From the NCBI RefSeq assembly GCF_964656455.1, contig NC_135714.1, forward strand, positions 56,693,850-56,757,849: a stretch of DNA of 64,000 nucleotides, given 5' to 3'. Below the pieces are notes generated by a model. That model searched no databases and was not told the origin of the DNA. It saw nothing but the letters and a program-made list of their open reading frames with translations. Origin of the DNA: Halichoerus grypus. Its lineage: Eukaryota; Chordata; Mammalia; Carnivora; Phocidae. Position numbers and translations under genes: made by a program. Positions 1-12,989 of this stretch are shown piece after piece. The first letter of the stretch is position 1. The number at the start of each line of letters is the position of its first letter.

Positions 1-503
1 AATCTTTAAAAAAGTTAGAAAACACAAAAACAAGAAGGAAAAGTGTCATGCACAGACTACTACTGTTGTGGGGAATTTTAAGAAGAAGTTACTGAAGAAG
101 GATGTGGTATTTCATTGGGAAATAAAGATGCAGGGCACAAAAATAGCAACATTCCACAACACTGTAATATTATCATTTAATCAGATTGCTTTCCTAAAAC
201 CAGCTTTTAAAAAATGGCAGTGTGGCTGAGTAAAGAGGTAATTTTGGTAGGCAGACAGAGGGTAGGATTAGGAATTTTTATGGAGAGAATCATGAAGGTA
301 CCAAAGCAGGGAGCCCAGAGACTGGGAGCAGTAGAACCAAACTCCCCCTACTTGGAAATGGTGCTTGTTACTGTAGGCCTTGCTCACTCTCCTATTAGAC
401 ACTTAGACATTTAATTCTTTTCAAGTCAGTTCTTAGACTACTTCCTCCTCTTTCTAGTACCTTTTCCTATATAACTCTTCCACCATCTCAGCTCTCACAG
501 AAA

Positions 504-542
504 CAATAATAATAATAATAATAATAATGATAATAATAATGC
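504..542. repeat. (AAT)n microsatellite
   Basis: A run of AAT units with one interruption (AATGAT). Confidence 0.9.
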
Positions 543-687
543 TGAAAGCAACTACTGTTTATATAGCACATTACAGCTGACAAATGCTTTCATATATATG
601 ATCTCACTTAATATGTATATTAGCATTCATTCATTCAACTCATTTAATAATCGCTAACTAACTTTCTAAGTGAAATGAATAGGCCTC

Positions 688-728
688 AAGAATTAGGTGT
701 TATAATCCTCTTTTTATACATGAGAAAA
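688..728 (+). repeat. Left arm of a 41-bp perfect inverted repeat
   Basis: Starts AAGAATTAGGTGTTATAATC. Its exact reverse complement is at 1538-1578. Similarity with a few mismatches continues to about 759. Confidence 0.88.
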
Positions 729-1537
729 TAGTGTGTAGGAAGAAGACATAGCTTTTACTTAAATCCAGGATTCAACTCTAGGATTTCTGACTCTAAGTAT
801 TCTAATTTTTTCTATGGTGCCTGAAATACTGAACTAACAGGTTAGTGAGCCTGAGTTTCTGTGACGAGGATCTTTAGTGCTCTATAAAAATAATTTGTTT
901 CTGATGAAATTTTAAGCCCTGACATTTGTTTGGACCTAATTTTTAATGGATACCATGTCCCCAGTTCATTTTTTATATAAATATCTTATGCCAATGGACA
1001 CTGAAGAATTTCTTTGGTTCAGACATGATATCTTGCTATACAAAATCCAGGCAGCTTCTCTAAGGTCCATGGAGAAAAATAGTAGATATTTTACTTTATT
1101 TTAAATTCTTACTCCTTGTTTTTGAATATACTATATATACATTTCATTTGAGCAAAATTTTGTGTGTTTGCTCAGGGCTGTATTCCCAGTATCTAGAATA
1201 GTGATCCATAGAATATGTTCAATAAATACTTGTTGAATGAATGAAAACACATTTCTCTTTGTTGGTATGGAGGTAAGGATGCATGTAGAGTGTTTGCATA
1301 CATCATCCATTCAACAGGTTAATCACCTGGCCAGGCACTGTGCTAGGAACTGAAGATTGAAGGTAGGTTGTGATCTGGTCACATGATTTTTTTAAGTCAG
1401 GACTTTTAAGTTGTAGGTGATTGAAATGCAATAAACTTGCTTCATCAAAAAGAAAAATGAAATGCATTGGCTCAGATAGCTAGAAAGTTTGAGAAATGTG
1501 GTTTCAGGTACAGCTATATCTTCTTCCTACATACTAT

Positions 1538-1578
1538 TTTTCTCATGTATAAAAAGAGGATTATAACACCTAATTCTT
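1538..1578 (-). repeat. Right arm of a 41-bp perfect inverted repeat
   Basis: Ends AACACCTAATTCTT on the plus strand. Reverse complement of 688-728, with looser similarity continuing leftward to about 1507. Confidence 0.88.
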
Positions 1579-2080
1579 CAGGTGCTACAAGAGGTATCTG
1601 TTTGCTCTTCACTTCTATGTTCTGCTCTCTTTGTGACAGCTTTCTTTTTAGGTGGGTTACCCTTAAAGGACAGCAAGGAAGGAAAACAGTAGCCCTGCAA
1701 TGTGTATTTCTGACATACTTTTAGTTAGGGACTGCAGCCTCTTTCTAGAGTTGTTGTGATGGAGATGAGAGATGATGAGGATCTGACTGGGTTAGTTTCA
1801 ATGAGAATGATAAAAAGGGAACTGATTTGAATGATATTTACAAAATAGAACTGACTGGATATAGAGGAAGAAGGAGAAGGAAAAGTCAAGGATGGCTCCA
1901 GTTTTTCAACCAGGGAAACCAGTAAACTATTTACTGAGACTGGAAACACTGGAGATGAGCCAGATATTTTGAAGAAGATAAGTTTAGTTTGGAATATATT
2001 GAGTTTGAGTTTTCAATAAGAATTTAAAATCTCAACTGATACCTATTGTCCTGATGTAATTATAAGAGTATCCCCCTTTT

Positions 2081-2420
2081 ATTATGCTAAGCGAAATAAG
2101 TCAATCAGAGAAAGACAATTATCATATGATATCTCACTGATACGAGGAATCTGAGAAACAGGACAGAAGATGATAGGGGAAGGGAGGGAAAAATGAAACA
2201 AGACGAAACCAGAGAGGGAGACAAACCATAAGAGACTCTTAATCTCAGGAAACAAACTGAGGGTCACTGGAGTGGTGGAGGGTGGGAGGCATGGGGTGGC
2301 TGGGTGATAGACACTGGGGAGGGTATGCGCTATGGTGAGTGCTGTGAATTGTGTAAGACTGATGAATCACAGACCTGTACCTTTGAAACAAATAATACAT
2401 TATATGTTAATAAAAAAAAA
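2081..2420 (+). mobile_element. 5'-truncated LINE-1 3' end
   Basis: About 340 bp of L1 3' end, starting ATTATGCTAAGCGAAATAAG and ending in a poly(A) tract, similar to 36115-36350. The flanks AAGAGTATCCCCCTTTT (2064-2080) and AAGAGTATTCCCCTTTG (2421-2437) form an imperfect target-site duplication. Confidence 0.88.
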
Positions 2421-2734
2421 AAGAGTATTCCCCTTTGCTCTCAAAATTGTCTCACTCTGGCTGAGAAATCATATAGCCCTCCTACTTAGAATGTTTTCCA
2501 TTTTTCTCAGTAGTATTGGAGGTGAGACACAGGCACAGGATTGAGGAGAGAAAAGGTCTGAAAGAGCAGCTATGCAGGATGAAGAGTAAGCTGACTGGAG
2601 AGAGCCCCAAAGGCTGTAAGATGGTACTGCAGGCCCAGCTGAGTTGGGGTTCTGATTTTCTAGAAGCACCACTGTATCTCTATCCCTGTACGATAACCCT
2701 CTAGGATCTGTATTAATGTGCCTTTTTCCAGGTC

Positions 2735-2845
2735 TGAAAGCTGACTCAGAGAGGTCGTGTAACTTGCTCACATTCACAGTAAGGAGAGGTAGAACTTGGA
2801 TTTGAACCCACATCCTTCTGATTCCAAAATGTGTATACTTAACTA
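2735..2845 (-). repeat. MIR element
   Basis: CAGAGAGGTCGTGTAACTTG ... GGATTTGAACCCACATCC is the reverse orientation of the MIR core. Confidence 0.65.
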
Positions 2846-3508
2846 CCACCTTGTATTGTCCCCCAAACTCTTGGGATTTTAGGTAGCATGAAGTGCTACT
2901 TATGCTGTTGACTGCCATGCTATATTATGTAAGCTTTCTTTGCTTATGATACAGAGTTGTTACTGCTTTGATTATACACATGTATGTACTTTCTATTCCT
3001 AATCTGTACAGGTACTTTTGGAAAATACTCCTTTCACAGCATGTGTAAGTTTGGAAACAAAGCTAGGAGAGGGAAGATCTTAGGTTGGGATGACTGCCCT
3101 GTGCTCTGAGCTGGAGGGTCACAACCCTGGATGGACCATTGGTTGTGGGGGAAGATCAATGGTGATATGTTACTCATAACAGTCATCACATGGCAATTTG
3201 CATACCACTTATTTTTAAAAATAAAAAGAATTGGAGGATATACAAAATTATTTTTTGCATGTGTGTGGTAGGGCAGAGGCCGGCGATTCCATAAACCAAC
3301 ACATTATCTCCTTCCCTTCCCTTGACAATGGGTTGGGAAACACTTTCCACTCGCGAGGCTGCTGTGTGCATGCAGGGTAGGAGCGGTGGGGCAGGCAGAG
3401 AACCAATCTGGATTGTTTACAGTGTTTAAGGAGAAAACCCCGGAACTTCAAAGCTCTCTTTGGCACTTGGTGTTGCTAAAGATAAATTCCTTATCATTTT
3501 GGGGAGAG

Positions 3509-3545
3509 ATATAGATATAGATATAGATATAGATGATATAGATGT
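3509..3545. repeat. (ATAGAT)n microsatellite
   Basis: Hexamer units ATAGAT/ATATAG in tandem, with one break near the right end. Confidence 0.9.
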
Positions 3546-4880
3546 CATTTTGGTTTTTGGAGTAAACATTTGCATGAACCTTGGGTTATGTGAAGGTAAA
3601 ATAAGAACCTATTTGAGAATGCCGGATTTGGAATAAAAAAATCCAATTGCTCCACAAAGCTATGGAAATGACTGTGTTTCTGTGACACAACAGCGTGTCT
3701 GTAAGATTATTATGGGGTTAGCCGGTTTGATTTCTCCTGAGAGGCTAGAACAAAGGGGTTTTCCTCAGTGGGAAGAATGAATGGGCCCTAGGAATTCAGT
3801 TGAGAGTTGAGGAGGGACGATGGATTTTAGGAGTAGGGTTTCCTACTGTTCTGCACTGTACTTGCCTTATGTTTCCATATACTTTGCGTTTATTCAGCAG
3901 GGCTTTACTACATGTCAGGCAGTATTCTAGGTGTCTGAGATACATCACGGACAAAACAAAGATCTCCAACTGTGGGTAACTTATATCATAGCAGGCCTCC
4001 TTTGGTGAGGTCTTTTGATGAATAAAGTCTCATGTCAGCTGTGCTGGGAGAAGGGAAGGCAGTGTCTAGTTTCGGAGCGAGGCAGAGCGGAGACACGTCA
4101 CCAGCGTGGAGAAGAGCTGTGAGATGGTGGGGCTGGAGAAGAGTGCTGGGGAAGCCTGGCATACCACAGCTAGGAGGATGTCAGCTCCACTTGCGGATTC
4201 TCAGAACTTACGAAGGGGTACTTTGTGTCATCACACATGACGGAGACCCAGAGGGTCATTATTTAGGTATTAAAAGGAGGGAGAATTCAAGAAGCTAGTG
4301 GGCTCTTGTGTTATGCCTATAATAACATGAATTTAATTCTCAAATTGTTGACTCTATTACCTGGAGTGAAAGAAAAAGGTGGCATCAGAAATACCATATA
4401 GGAAATTGAGCCTAAATCTCATTTATGACCATTGCATACCCTCTGTGGAAGAAAGCCTGAGAATCATCGGTGTATCTGTTCTCCAGGAATACACTTACTA
4501 ACATAGAGTAACGGTCACTTGTCAATATTGCCTATTGACAAGCAACATAGACGCCCTCTGACTAATAGAATCCTAGATTACATTTCTCAGTAGCTATTGC
4601 CAGATGGAGATGTTTTTATTTTCAACCCAAGGGTATTGTCCTTGTAAATATTGCTTCCATTCATCCTATATGGTCATAATTATATGATTAATCGAATGAT
4701 TATTCTTCAAAAACACACATTGTGTAAGAATAATTTGGGTTATTATGGCATTTTTCTATCCATTATTCTATTTTCTTCCCAGGGTTAAGATGATAATTCT
4801 AAATTTAGTTTAGGCTTATATTTTATAATATGTGATGCACTCCTTTGGTTTCCTAACCACGCAGAACACCAAATGGACTT

Positions 4881-5087
4881 CTATTTATTTATTTACTTTT
4901 TAAAAAGATTTTCTTAATTTATTAGAGAGAGAGAGTGCACAAGTGGGAGGGAGGGAGGGGCAGAGGGAGAGAGAGAAGCAGACTCCCTGCTGAGCAGGGA
5001 GCCCGATGCGGTGCTCCATCCCAGGACCCCAGGATCATGACCTGAGCTGAAGGTAGACGCTTAACCGACTGAGCCACCCAGGTGTCA
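4881..5087 (-). mobile_element. CanSINE (tRNA-Lys-derived SINEC)
   Basis: Minus-strand SINE: AAGATTTT tail side at left, GAGCCACCCAGG (reverse of the tRNA-like head) at right. Flanked by an 11-bp duplication, CAAATGGACTT, at 4870-4880 and 5088-5098. Confidence 0.93.
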
Positions 5088-5339
5088 CAAATGGACTTTT
5101 AATTCAACCCATGCTAATGGAGATATTGACCCAAAACAGTTATTGACCTTTGGATAACATTAATGAGGTATGGAGAATTTATAAGAACAAAAATTTCCAA
5201 TTTTCAGTCATATAGAAGTAAGCTCTTTTTGGCCTGTGTGTGAAATCCCTCCTTAGTTTCAGCTTTGCCTTAAACATCCCACTATCTTTTTAAATTCCAT
5301 GTTGGATTCTTAAAATTCATCAGCTAGTAAGGTCTGCTA

Positions 5340-5810
5340 CGCCAGACACAATAACGGCCCCCCAAAGATGTCTATATCCTGATCCCCAGAACCTGCGAAT
5401 ATGTCAAGTTATATAGCAAGGGATAATTAAGGCTACAAATGGAATTAGTTGCTAATCAGCTGGATTTAAAATAGGGAGATTATCCTGGATTATCTGGGTG
5501 GGCCCAACATGATCACAAGGGTCCTTAAAAACTGAAGAAGGAAGCAGAAGAGTCAGAGGGAAATGTAATTACAGACCAAAGGCACAGGGAGATGCAATGT
5601 CGCTGGCTTTGAAGATGCAGGAGGAGGGCCAAGAGCCAAGGAACCTGTGTGACCTCTAAAAGCTGGAAGGGGCTACGTAAAGGATCCGGGACTCACCTCT
5701 TTAGCTTTCTGGAAGGAAGACAGACCAGCCCATACTTTGATTTTAGCTTCTGACCTCCAGAATGGTTTCATCTTGGATAAAGTTAGAAAGTATGTGGTTT
5801 TTGAGCAATT
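5340..5810 (+). mobile_element. Old LTR-like element (MaLR type)
   Basis: Contains wording common in old mammalian MaLR-type LTRs: TATCCTGATCCCCAGAACCT, GATTATCCTGGATTATCTGG, GGGCCC-like GTGGGCCCAACATGATCACA and TCTGACCTCCAGAA. No viral gene remains. Confidence 0.5.
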
Positions 5811-8800
5811 AATTAGTCTATTTCATCTATGTTATTTCATCAAATTTATGTGCATAGACATCTGTGTTGTGTCCCCTCATTTTTCTCTCAGTGTCTGCTG
5901 AGTCTGCTATGAAGCCCCTCTTTCATTCCTGTTCTCCGAGTCTTTGCAGTCCTGTTTGGATCTGACCTGTGAGTGTATCATATTTGATTTGCAAGTCTGG
6001 GACCTGGGCAATGATCGAACTTTTCGTTGACTTCTCAGAGAATTTCCTGGGGCGTCTGGGGTCAGCCCCATGCATGCCCAGCTTGGGGGTGAGCCCAGGA
6101 GTGCACAGCCAACTCTGGAAGATGACTTCCTTGAGCTCCTCCCTCTCTGTGATTTCCCCATGACTTTCCATGTCCCCAAAGGCCCCCTTTTCAGTCCTGC
6201 TGCCAGAAATCTGAAATCTGATTTACTCTGCTCTGCCAGCATTTCTCATGACTCCGACAGTGTTTGTGGCTTGGTGGTTGAAAGAGAGAGGGAGGCAAGC
6301 AGTGAGATTATACCCCTCACTCCCCACTCTCTTAGGTCTTAGTACCATAGCTCTTCCAAGCAGGGAGGAAGGGATTCCTCCTTCAGAGTTTTAGGCCCCC
6401 GTGGGGCCCTCCTGCACTGTGCTGCCAAGTGACCCCTCAACCACTCCTCAAGCCTAAACTAGAGAGTTTTGCCTGGACCTTTCTCTGTGGTCAGTGATGC
6501 TGACTTCTGGGTTCAGGCAGTTTGGCGGTAAGGCCAAGGGACAGACAGCAGGGATACGGAAAGGTAAATACACTGTTGTTTCCATGGTGCTCCAGATCCT
6601 GTCCTCCTTCCTAGCCCACCAGCTCCATGAATTCCGCCTCGGTTTCTAGCTACATTCAGTGGGAGAAACAGAATAGAAGGTTTCTTCTGTCTTCCTGAAA
6701 GCTGGAACTGGATAGAAAATGCATATTAGATTGGAAGGTAGTGCACTTTGAAGGGATGAGCCTTTGGTGGAGGACGGGAGTGTCCTGATGGGATGGTGCC
6801 AAAGAGCGGTTATATGAAGGGCCATGTCAAACGGCTCTTCTTCATAATGTCACCAAGGCTGCCTCAGCTCCCAAACACATCATCTCCGCCCCTGTCCCTC
6901 CTTGAAGGCCCGTGGAACACCATTCACCGGCAGCCCCAGGGTCGTAGGAGTGCAAGCTGAGCATGCCAGAATTCCATCCCCAGGGCTCTACTCCTGGCCC
7001 CCTTGCCCCCCCGGCCGGTGTCTTCTGATGATTTCATTTGTCAACACTTGCTCATTTCATCATCATTTTCATGTGACATCTGTGGGAAACTTAAAGACCA
7101 CTACATATAAAATTTCTTGGATAAAGTGTAAGGATCCTTATATTTTTTATAGCTTCACGTTAAGCTGTTTAAAGGTTTTTTTTCAGCCTCTCTGTTAACC
7201 AATTCAGGAACGTACTGGAACGGTAAGAGTTCACACTGCTCTAAAGCACACAGAAGGATGATTACATGTAATTTTCTGGAATCCTCCTTGAGTTTATGTC
7301 ACTGGTAAATCTCCTGTAAGCAGTTTAGTTGTTCACACACTGAAAAGTATGTGGATTAGGGAGAGTAAAAGACTGTGTGGGAATTTATACAGATCAAGAA
7401 CGCTGGCTGGCCCTTGTTGAATCCAATTTTCTCTTCTTCATGATCAGCTTAGAATCAGAATATTACTGCTGAAATGGGCTATTATTGCTGAAATTAGACT
7501 GTTAGTCTAACTTATGAAAAAAAACAAAATTAAATGACTTGCTTCAGGTCCCATGGCTAGTGGATGCCCAGAGCAGGCGTCTAGGCTATAGGTCTTCTGA
7601 CATGCAGCCTGTTGTACCATGTTTACGAGGCGACTCTAAAGAATTCACAAGCAGTGGGGGTGGTGTTCAGGGTGCCAGTGGTCCCCAGTTGTAACAGGCG
7701 TGTGGGGAGTTTACATCCTTTGAAGCCTATATCCCGGCTTCACTTCTTGTTCGGGGTGGTTATGTTCTTTTGTATGTTTGTATATGAATTCAGCTCAAAT
7801 AACAGGAGAGGGCTAAAGATCAGGGGGTTTATGACTCTGGTCACTCAGCAGGACACTATCACAAACTTTTACGGTTGGTATATACTCAGTTGATCATCCT
7901 TAACAACAGTAAGGAAGGCAAACCTTCATGGAGAGCATATGAGTGCCAGGCACCCTGCTGGTCGCTGGTGACAAAAAGGGCAGGCCAGGATTGGTGTCTG
8001 CCCTTACTGAGATCAGTGTAGTATGGTCTGTGTTAGCAGAATTGTTTTCTGAGCTAAAGAATACATAATTGGAGGTTGGTCTTTTCTCCCCCCACCCCCG
8101 TTCTTCTATTTCGTATTCATTATTCTTTCTAAAGGTGAGATATGCATGGAAGAACTATTTTAATCTTACTTGCCTTTTGGAAGGCCTTTGACATCTTTGG
8201 TGAATCAAGAATCAGTGATGTAAGCAGATAGATTATTAATACTACCTCACAAAAGGGGTAATCACAGCTTTCTCTGGTTTCTTCAAGACCCCAGCAGCCT
8301 CAGATCTCAGAATGCTCTGATGTCTCTAGGTTCTTATCCTCATCCCTGCTAGCATGTAAAGGGTGCTGGGTGTTCTAGACCCAGCTCATCCCTGATTCTG
8401 CTTTCTCATTACCTGCTCTGATCTGGGGTGGTTGGGCCATGTTCTCTGATTAACCACTGCCTGTCAGCCCTGATATCGTGACCAGACTCACCCCGTTACA
8501 CAGAACAAGTTATCAACACACATTACTGCTAAATAAATTATATACTAAACATAGAATTAAAGAAAAAAAAGATAAATGTTGCAGTGTAGTACTTTGGAAA
8601 AAGAGATGAGGTAGTTAAGGGATGGTTCCTGGTAGTGACTACAGCTAGTTTTGCTTTGCACCTTAATTTTGCTAGCTAATAACATCCAATATTCTCAAAA
8701 CGATGATAGCTAATGAGGTCAAAGAAGCACGGTGACTCCTAGGAATTCTGTTTCAGTGACCCTTTGGCAACTTTAGTATTTTATATATTCAAGGCTTTAA

Positions 8801-9387
8801 ATCAATACCTGAGAGAATGTGGCAACTCTTGTCACATAACATATAACATGGTATGTTAACTTGGAAGTAATATAATGGATGATTGTGGTGAATCAAGAGA
8901 GCCAATTTAAGGAGGAACCAGATACATTGGTTTCTGCACTCTAGGTTATAGGTATCTTTCTGTTACTAGTCTCTGCAGTGTGTTGCTAAGATGGGAAGCT
9001 CACCAGCCTTACCTGCCGGCCTTCAGGTCGACTCTGCACTCCTTAAGGAGGAATCCACGAGACTACAGGTTACAACTCCAATCAGAGGACCTTTAGAGGG
9101 CTCTTTCAAGGAGTTTTCGTGAGAATTGATTGAGGCAGAACACCTAGATCCCTTCAGGACTTAGAGATCCAAGGCCTGGAACTTTCCATAGTAACTTAGA
9201 TGAGGGATGATTCTCTGAGGAATTTCTGGACCCTTGTGCTGTTCTGTGCAGACTCTGAGCCTGTCAGTGAGTCAGCCTGAAGCCTCTGACGTATGCCCTC
9301 AAATATCAGGAGAGAAGGCTGCTAGGAATAATGGTCTGTGAGAGGCCAAATGCCCTGGAGCAAAACCATAACAATAAAAAATTATTA

Positions 9388-9530
9388 TGGCTAACATTTA
9401 TTAGCTGCTTTACTTGTCATATCTATTTACTCATTATAACACCACTTAGAGATACTATTATTTTCCCCATTTTACAGATGAGGAAACAAGAATATTGTTA
9501 ATTGTCCAAGGTCTTACAGAGAGAAAATGG
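9388..9530 (-). repeat. MIR element (ancient SINE)
   Basis: Minus-strand MIR: GGCTAACATTTATTAGCTGC, CATTTTACAGATGAGGAAAC and GTCCAAGGTCTTACAG. Further MIR-like pieces with the same wording lie at about 9690-9780 and 10005-10100. Confidence 0.7.
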
Positions 9531-10306
9531 AATTTTTCTTTGTGCCAAATGCAGACGGTTTGAATGGCTTAAGGTAGAAAAAGAGGACATTACTATTTAA
9601 ACATACCGTGTTTTTGCTATGGCAACAATATTCGATCATAGCGTCAGACCTAGAAGATGTCCTTTGATGTTGTGGTAGGTAATCAGAAACCTCAACACGC
9701 TCATTTGCCGAAGATCATACAGTTAATAAATAGCAGAGCCGAGGGCAAAACTCAAGTCTTTTAACAACCAAGGCAAAGTCCTTCCATTAACTTTTTGACC
9801 ATGGGATTCAGAATGATGTGAAAGGGGAATTGGCTGCCTGCAATCATACAGTAACCGGGATTCTGCTGCCATCTAGTGGTACGAGTGAGTAATATTTTCA
9901 AAAGGTTTCAGAAAGGGCATGGAGCGGCACCACACGCACACACAGTATACTGTTGTCAGAGATAAAAGGAAGAAAAGGAATTGGAGAGGTTATTTGGTGT
10001 ACTGGCAATATTTTGCAGATGGGAGTTGGGGAGATTGAATGAAGTTTCCACGGTCACACAGTGTGATGGTGAGACTGAGATAAAACTCTGGTCTCCACTT
10101 TCATTCAGTTCTGTGCTCTTTTCCACTGATGGGAAACAAAAGTTCCTTTCAATTCACGGACCCCCAAATCAGCGTATTTGCCTGAATTATTGTGAAGCTT
10201 TCAGCACATGCAATATCACTCAACTCTCTATCTTGACAGTCAGTTCTTAGTTATATTAATGGAAGGGAAAACTGGTGTGTGTAATATGGACATATGTCTC
10301 CATATC

Positions 10307-10508
10307 GTTTTTTTAAATTTTTAAAAAATATTTTATTTATTTGAGAGAGAATGACAGAGAGAGCACAAGTAGGGGGAGAGGCAGAGGGAGAGGGAGAAGC
10401 AGACTCCCCTCCGAGCTGGGAGCTGGACATGGGGCTTGATCCCAGGACCTGGAGATCATGACCCGAGCTGAAGGCAGATGCTTAACCATCGGAGCCACCC
10501 AGCTACCC
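10307..10508 (-). mobile_element. CanSINE
   Basis: Minus-strand copy ending GAGCCACCCAGC. The 11-bp duplication GTCTCCATATC is at 10296-10306 and 10509-10519. Confidence 0.92.
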
Positions 10509-10693
10509 GTCTCCATATCTATATATTTTATGGCTATGTCTCTACCTTGATCTATATCTGCAATCTTTTTTTTTAAAGCTAATACTAGAATTCATTTCCA
10601 TTTCTTGGGCACTTGATTACATATGATAGCCTTCAAATACACTGGATGTCAGCAGACTGCTGGTCAGTATTTTTTAAAAAGTTAATGAGATTA

Positions 10694-10878
10694 TGGGCGC
10701 CTGGGTGACTCAGTCAGTTAAGTGGCTGACTCTTTATTTCAGCTCTGGTCATGATCTCAGGGTTTTGAGATCAAACCCCACATCGGGCTCCACGCTCAGT
10801 GGAGAGTCTGCTTGAGATTCTCTCTCCCTCTCTTTCTGCCCCACCCCCCCACATAAATAAATAAATCTTTTAAAAAAT
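10694..10878 (+). mobile_element. CanSINE
   Basis: Plus-strand copy starting TGGGCGCCTGGGTGACTCAG, with a CT-rich middle and an AAATAAATC tail. The perfect 13-bp duplication GTTAATGAGATTA is at 10681-10693 and 10879-10891. Confidence 0.94.
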
Positions 10879-10994
10879 GTTAATGAGATTAATAGAGTAT
10901 ACAAAATAGAATATACAGTATACATCAATAAAATATACTTTATGCCATTATAGTCTTGGCAATAGAGGAATTTTATAGCAAGTTTCAAGATGCT

Positions 10995-11270
10995 TATTTC
11001 AAAATAGATTTATTTTTTATTTTTTAAATAAATTTTTATTTTAATTCCAGTATAGTTAACATACAGTGTTATATTAGTTTCAGGAGTGCAATATAGTGAT
11101 TCAACAATTCTGTACATCACCCAGTGCTCATCATGACAAGTTCACTCCTTAATCCCCGTCACCTATTTCACCCATCCCCCCACCCCAACCTCCCTTCTGG
11201 TAACCATCAGTTCCTTCTCTATAGTTAAGAGTCTATTTTCCCCACCAACAGTCTACTTGTGATAAATTTA
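10995..11270 (-). mobile_element. LINE-1 3' UTR fragment
   Basis: Minus-strand L1 3' end with wording shared with 29160-29330 (GTGTTATATTAGTTTCAGG, TCACCCAGTGCTCATCA, ACCATCAGTT). Diverged, so older than the intron 7 copies. Confidence 0.75.
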
Positions 11271-11979
11271 TTTTGCATATCAGGGACCATACAAGATCTA
11301 CCACAATCAACTTTAAAATATTCTCTAAGAACTGGTTTGTTGAATCTATGCATGAAATGGACAGTAACCTAAAATGGTGGCTCCTTCTCTGTCACATTTG
11401 CTAGTTTGTTTCTTCAGTTCTTTTACCTAAAACAATGTACTGAATATCTGGGAGGGTAAGAACTGTTTCATTTGGTTGTGGTGTTTTTGAAAAATAGCAT
11501 GGGGGCTGGGACAGAGAGAAACATAGACTTCTATCAGGAAAAAGCAGTTCTTGTCTTTTTTTTTTTTTGGATGATCTCGGCCATAGGGGAGATTTTAGGG
11601 ATTTTTCTTGAGTTTTACCTCTTTTCTATATGTTCTAGATATAATTCTCCAACAGATGGGAACCATCATCAAGTGTCTTACCAGTTGTTATCATCTTCAG
11701 TTTTGCAAAATGCTGGACACATTTTAAAAATTCTGCCATATCTTTAGCAACTCTATGATAGCACCAGAAAGGAAAGAAGGAAGGGAGGGAGGAAGGAAAC
11801 TTTAAAATCTTGAGACTCAGACAAAAAAAAAAAAATATATGAAATGAAGCTGGCTATTAGAATATATGGGTAGAAAATGCTTTCCTGACCAAACCATGAA
11901 AAATTTCTTCTATTGTAACTTTGGCATAATTTAGAGAAGCTACCTTTTTCTTAATTGCTAAGCCCAGTGGACAGACAGT

Positions 11980-12235
11980 GAGGTATACAAGTTGAGTACA
12001 CGGCTCTGAGGTCAGCCTGCCCAGCTTTGAATCCCAGCTCCACCACCATTTACTAATGGGTAGCCTTCAGCCAGTCACAAAATCTCCTATGTTGTCAATT
12101 TTCTGCTTTATTAAATTGGCATAATCACTGTAGCTACTTCATAGACCTTTGTGTGTGTGTGCTGGAATGAGATAATGCAGTTAAAGTGTTTTGAACAATG
12201 CTTGCCACATAGTAAACACTAATTTTCAGCTATTA
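11980..12235 (+). repeat. MIR element
   Basis: Plus-strand MIR core, TTTGAATCCCAGCTCCACCA, followed by AGCCAGTCACAAAATCTCC and ATGCTTGCCACATAGTAAAC. Confidence 0.7.
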
Positions 12236-12989
12236 AAATAATTGTTATTAATGGCTCCAGTTAGAGATCTTGAAGGGATTAAAGTCATGTCTTAACTCAG
12301 TGGAATCATGAATCAGATAACATTTCTCGTGAACCAATCTCTGTTTTAACCACTTAGAATGAATTCTGTTCCTTGGAGAATAGGAACAATAGGACTCCAA
12401 CTCGGGGAGCCATTAACCCTTTTCTTTCTCAACAGTTGTTAGAATTGGTTGGTATTACAAGTATAAATGACAATGTAGGCTACTCGTCAACAGCACACAG
12501 AAGATGCCAAGTTTGGCCTACTCCAGGATTTACTGGTCCCTGGGCAGGAGACTACGGGGCACCTGATCTCGGGGTGATGTCTTTATGACAGGTTGGGCCT
12601 GTGCCAAGGAGACATGCCTAGATGATTTACATTGGAGAATTTTTTCTCCACATTAATATCCTCCTCATCTCCCTCAGCTAGTCTCACAGACTGTGGGAGA
12701 GGTTTTGGAAAAGCCATGGACAGTGTGGAGCTGGACTATACCTCAATTGTAGGAATGATGAAGTCCTTAGGCCTCAATTCTATATCTGAGTTGGAATCTT
12801 TTTTTCTTGTTGGATCTCAAGTGCGGAAGGTGAGTTAATGATGTCAACCATACCCTTCAGTTAATGCACATTATCATCTTTGGTTCACAGAAGGCTCAGC
12901 TCTTGTTTAATTTACCCCCATTCCTCAGACCCCATTTCCCTCTGCCTATAAGTAATGTATATTTTCATTGTACCTGTTCTTGTTAAATA

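Noticed and set aside
3509..3545. Possible CRISPR-like tandem repeats
   Set aside because: A simple hexamer microsatellite with no spacers. CRISPR arrays are not expected in a mammalian genome.
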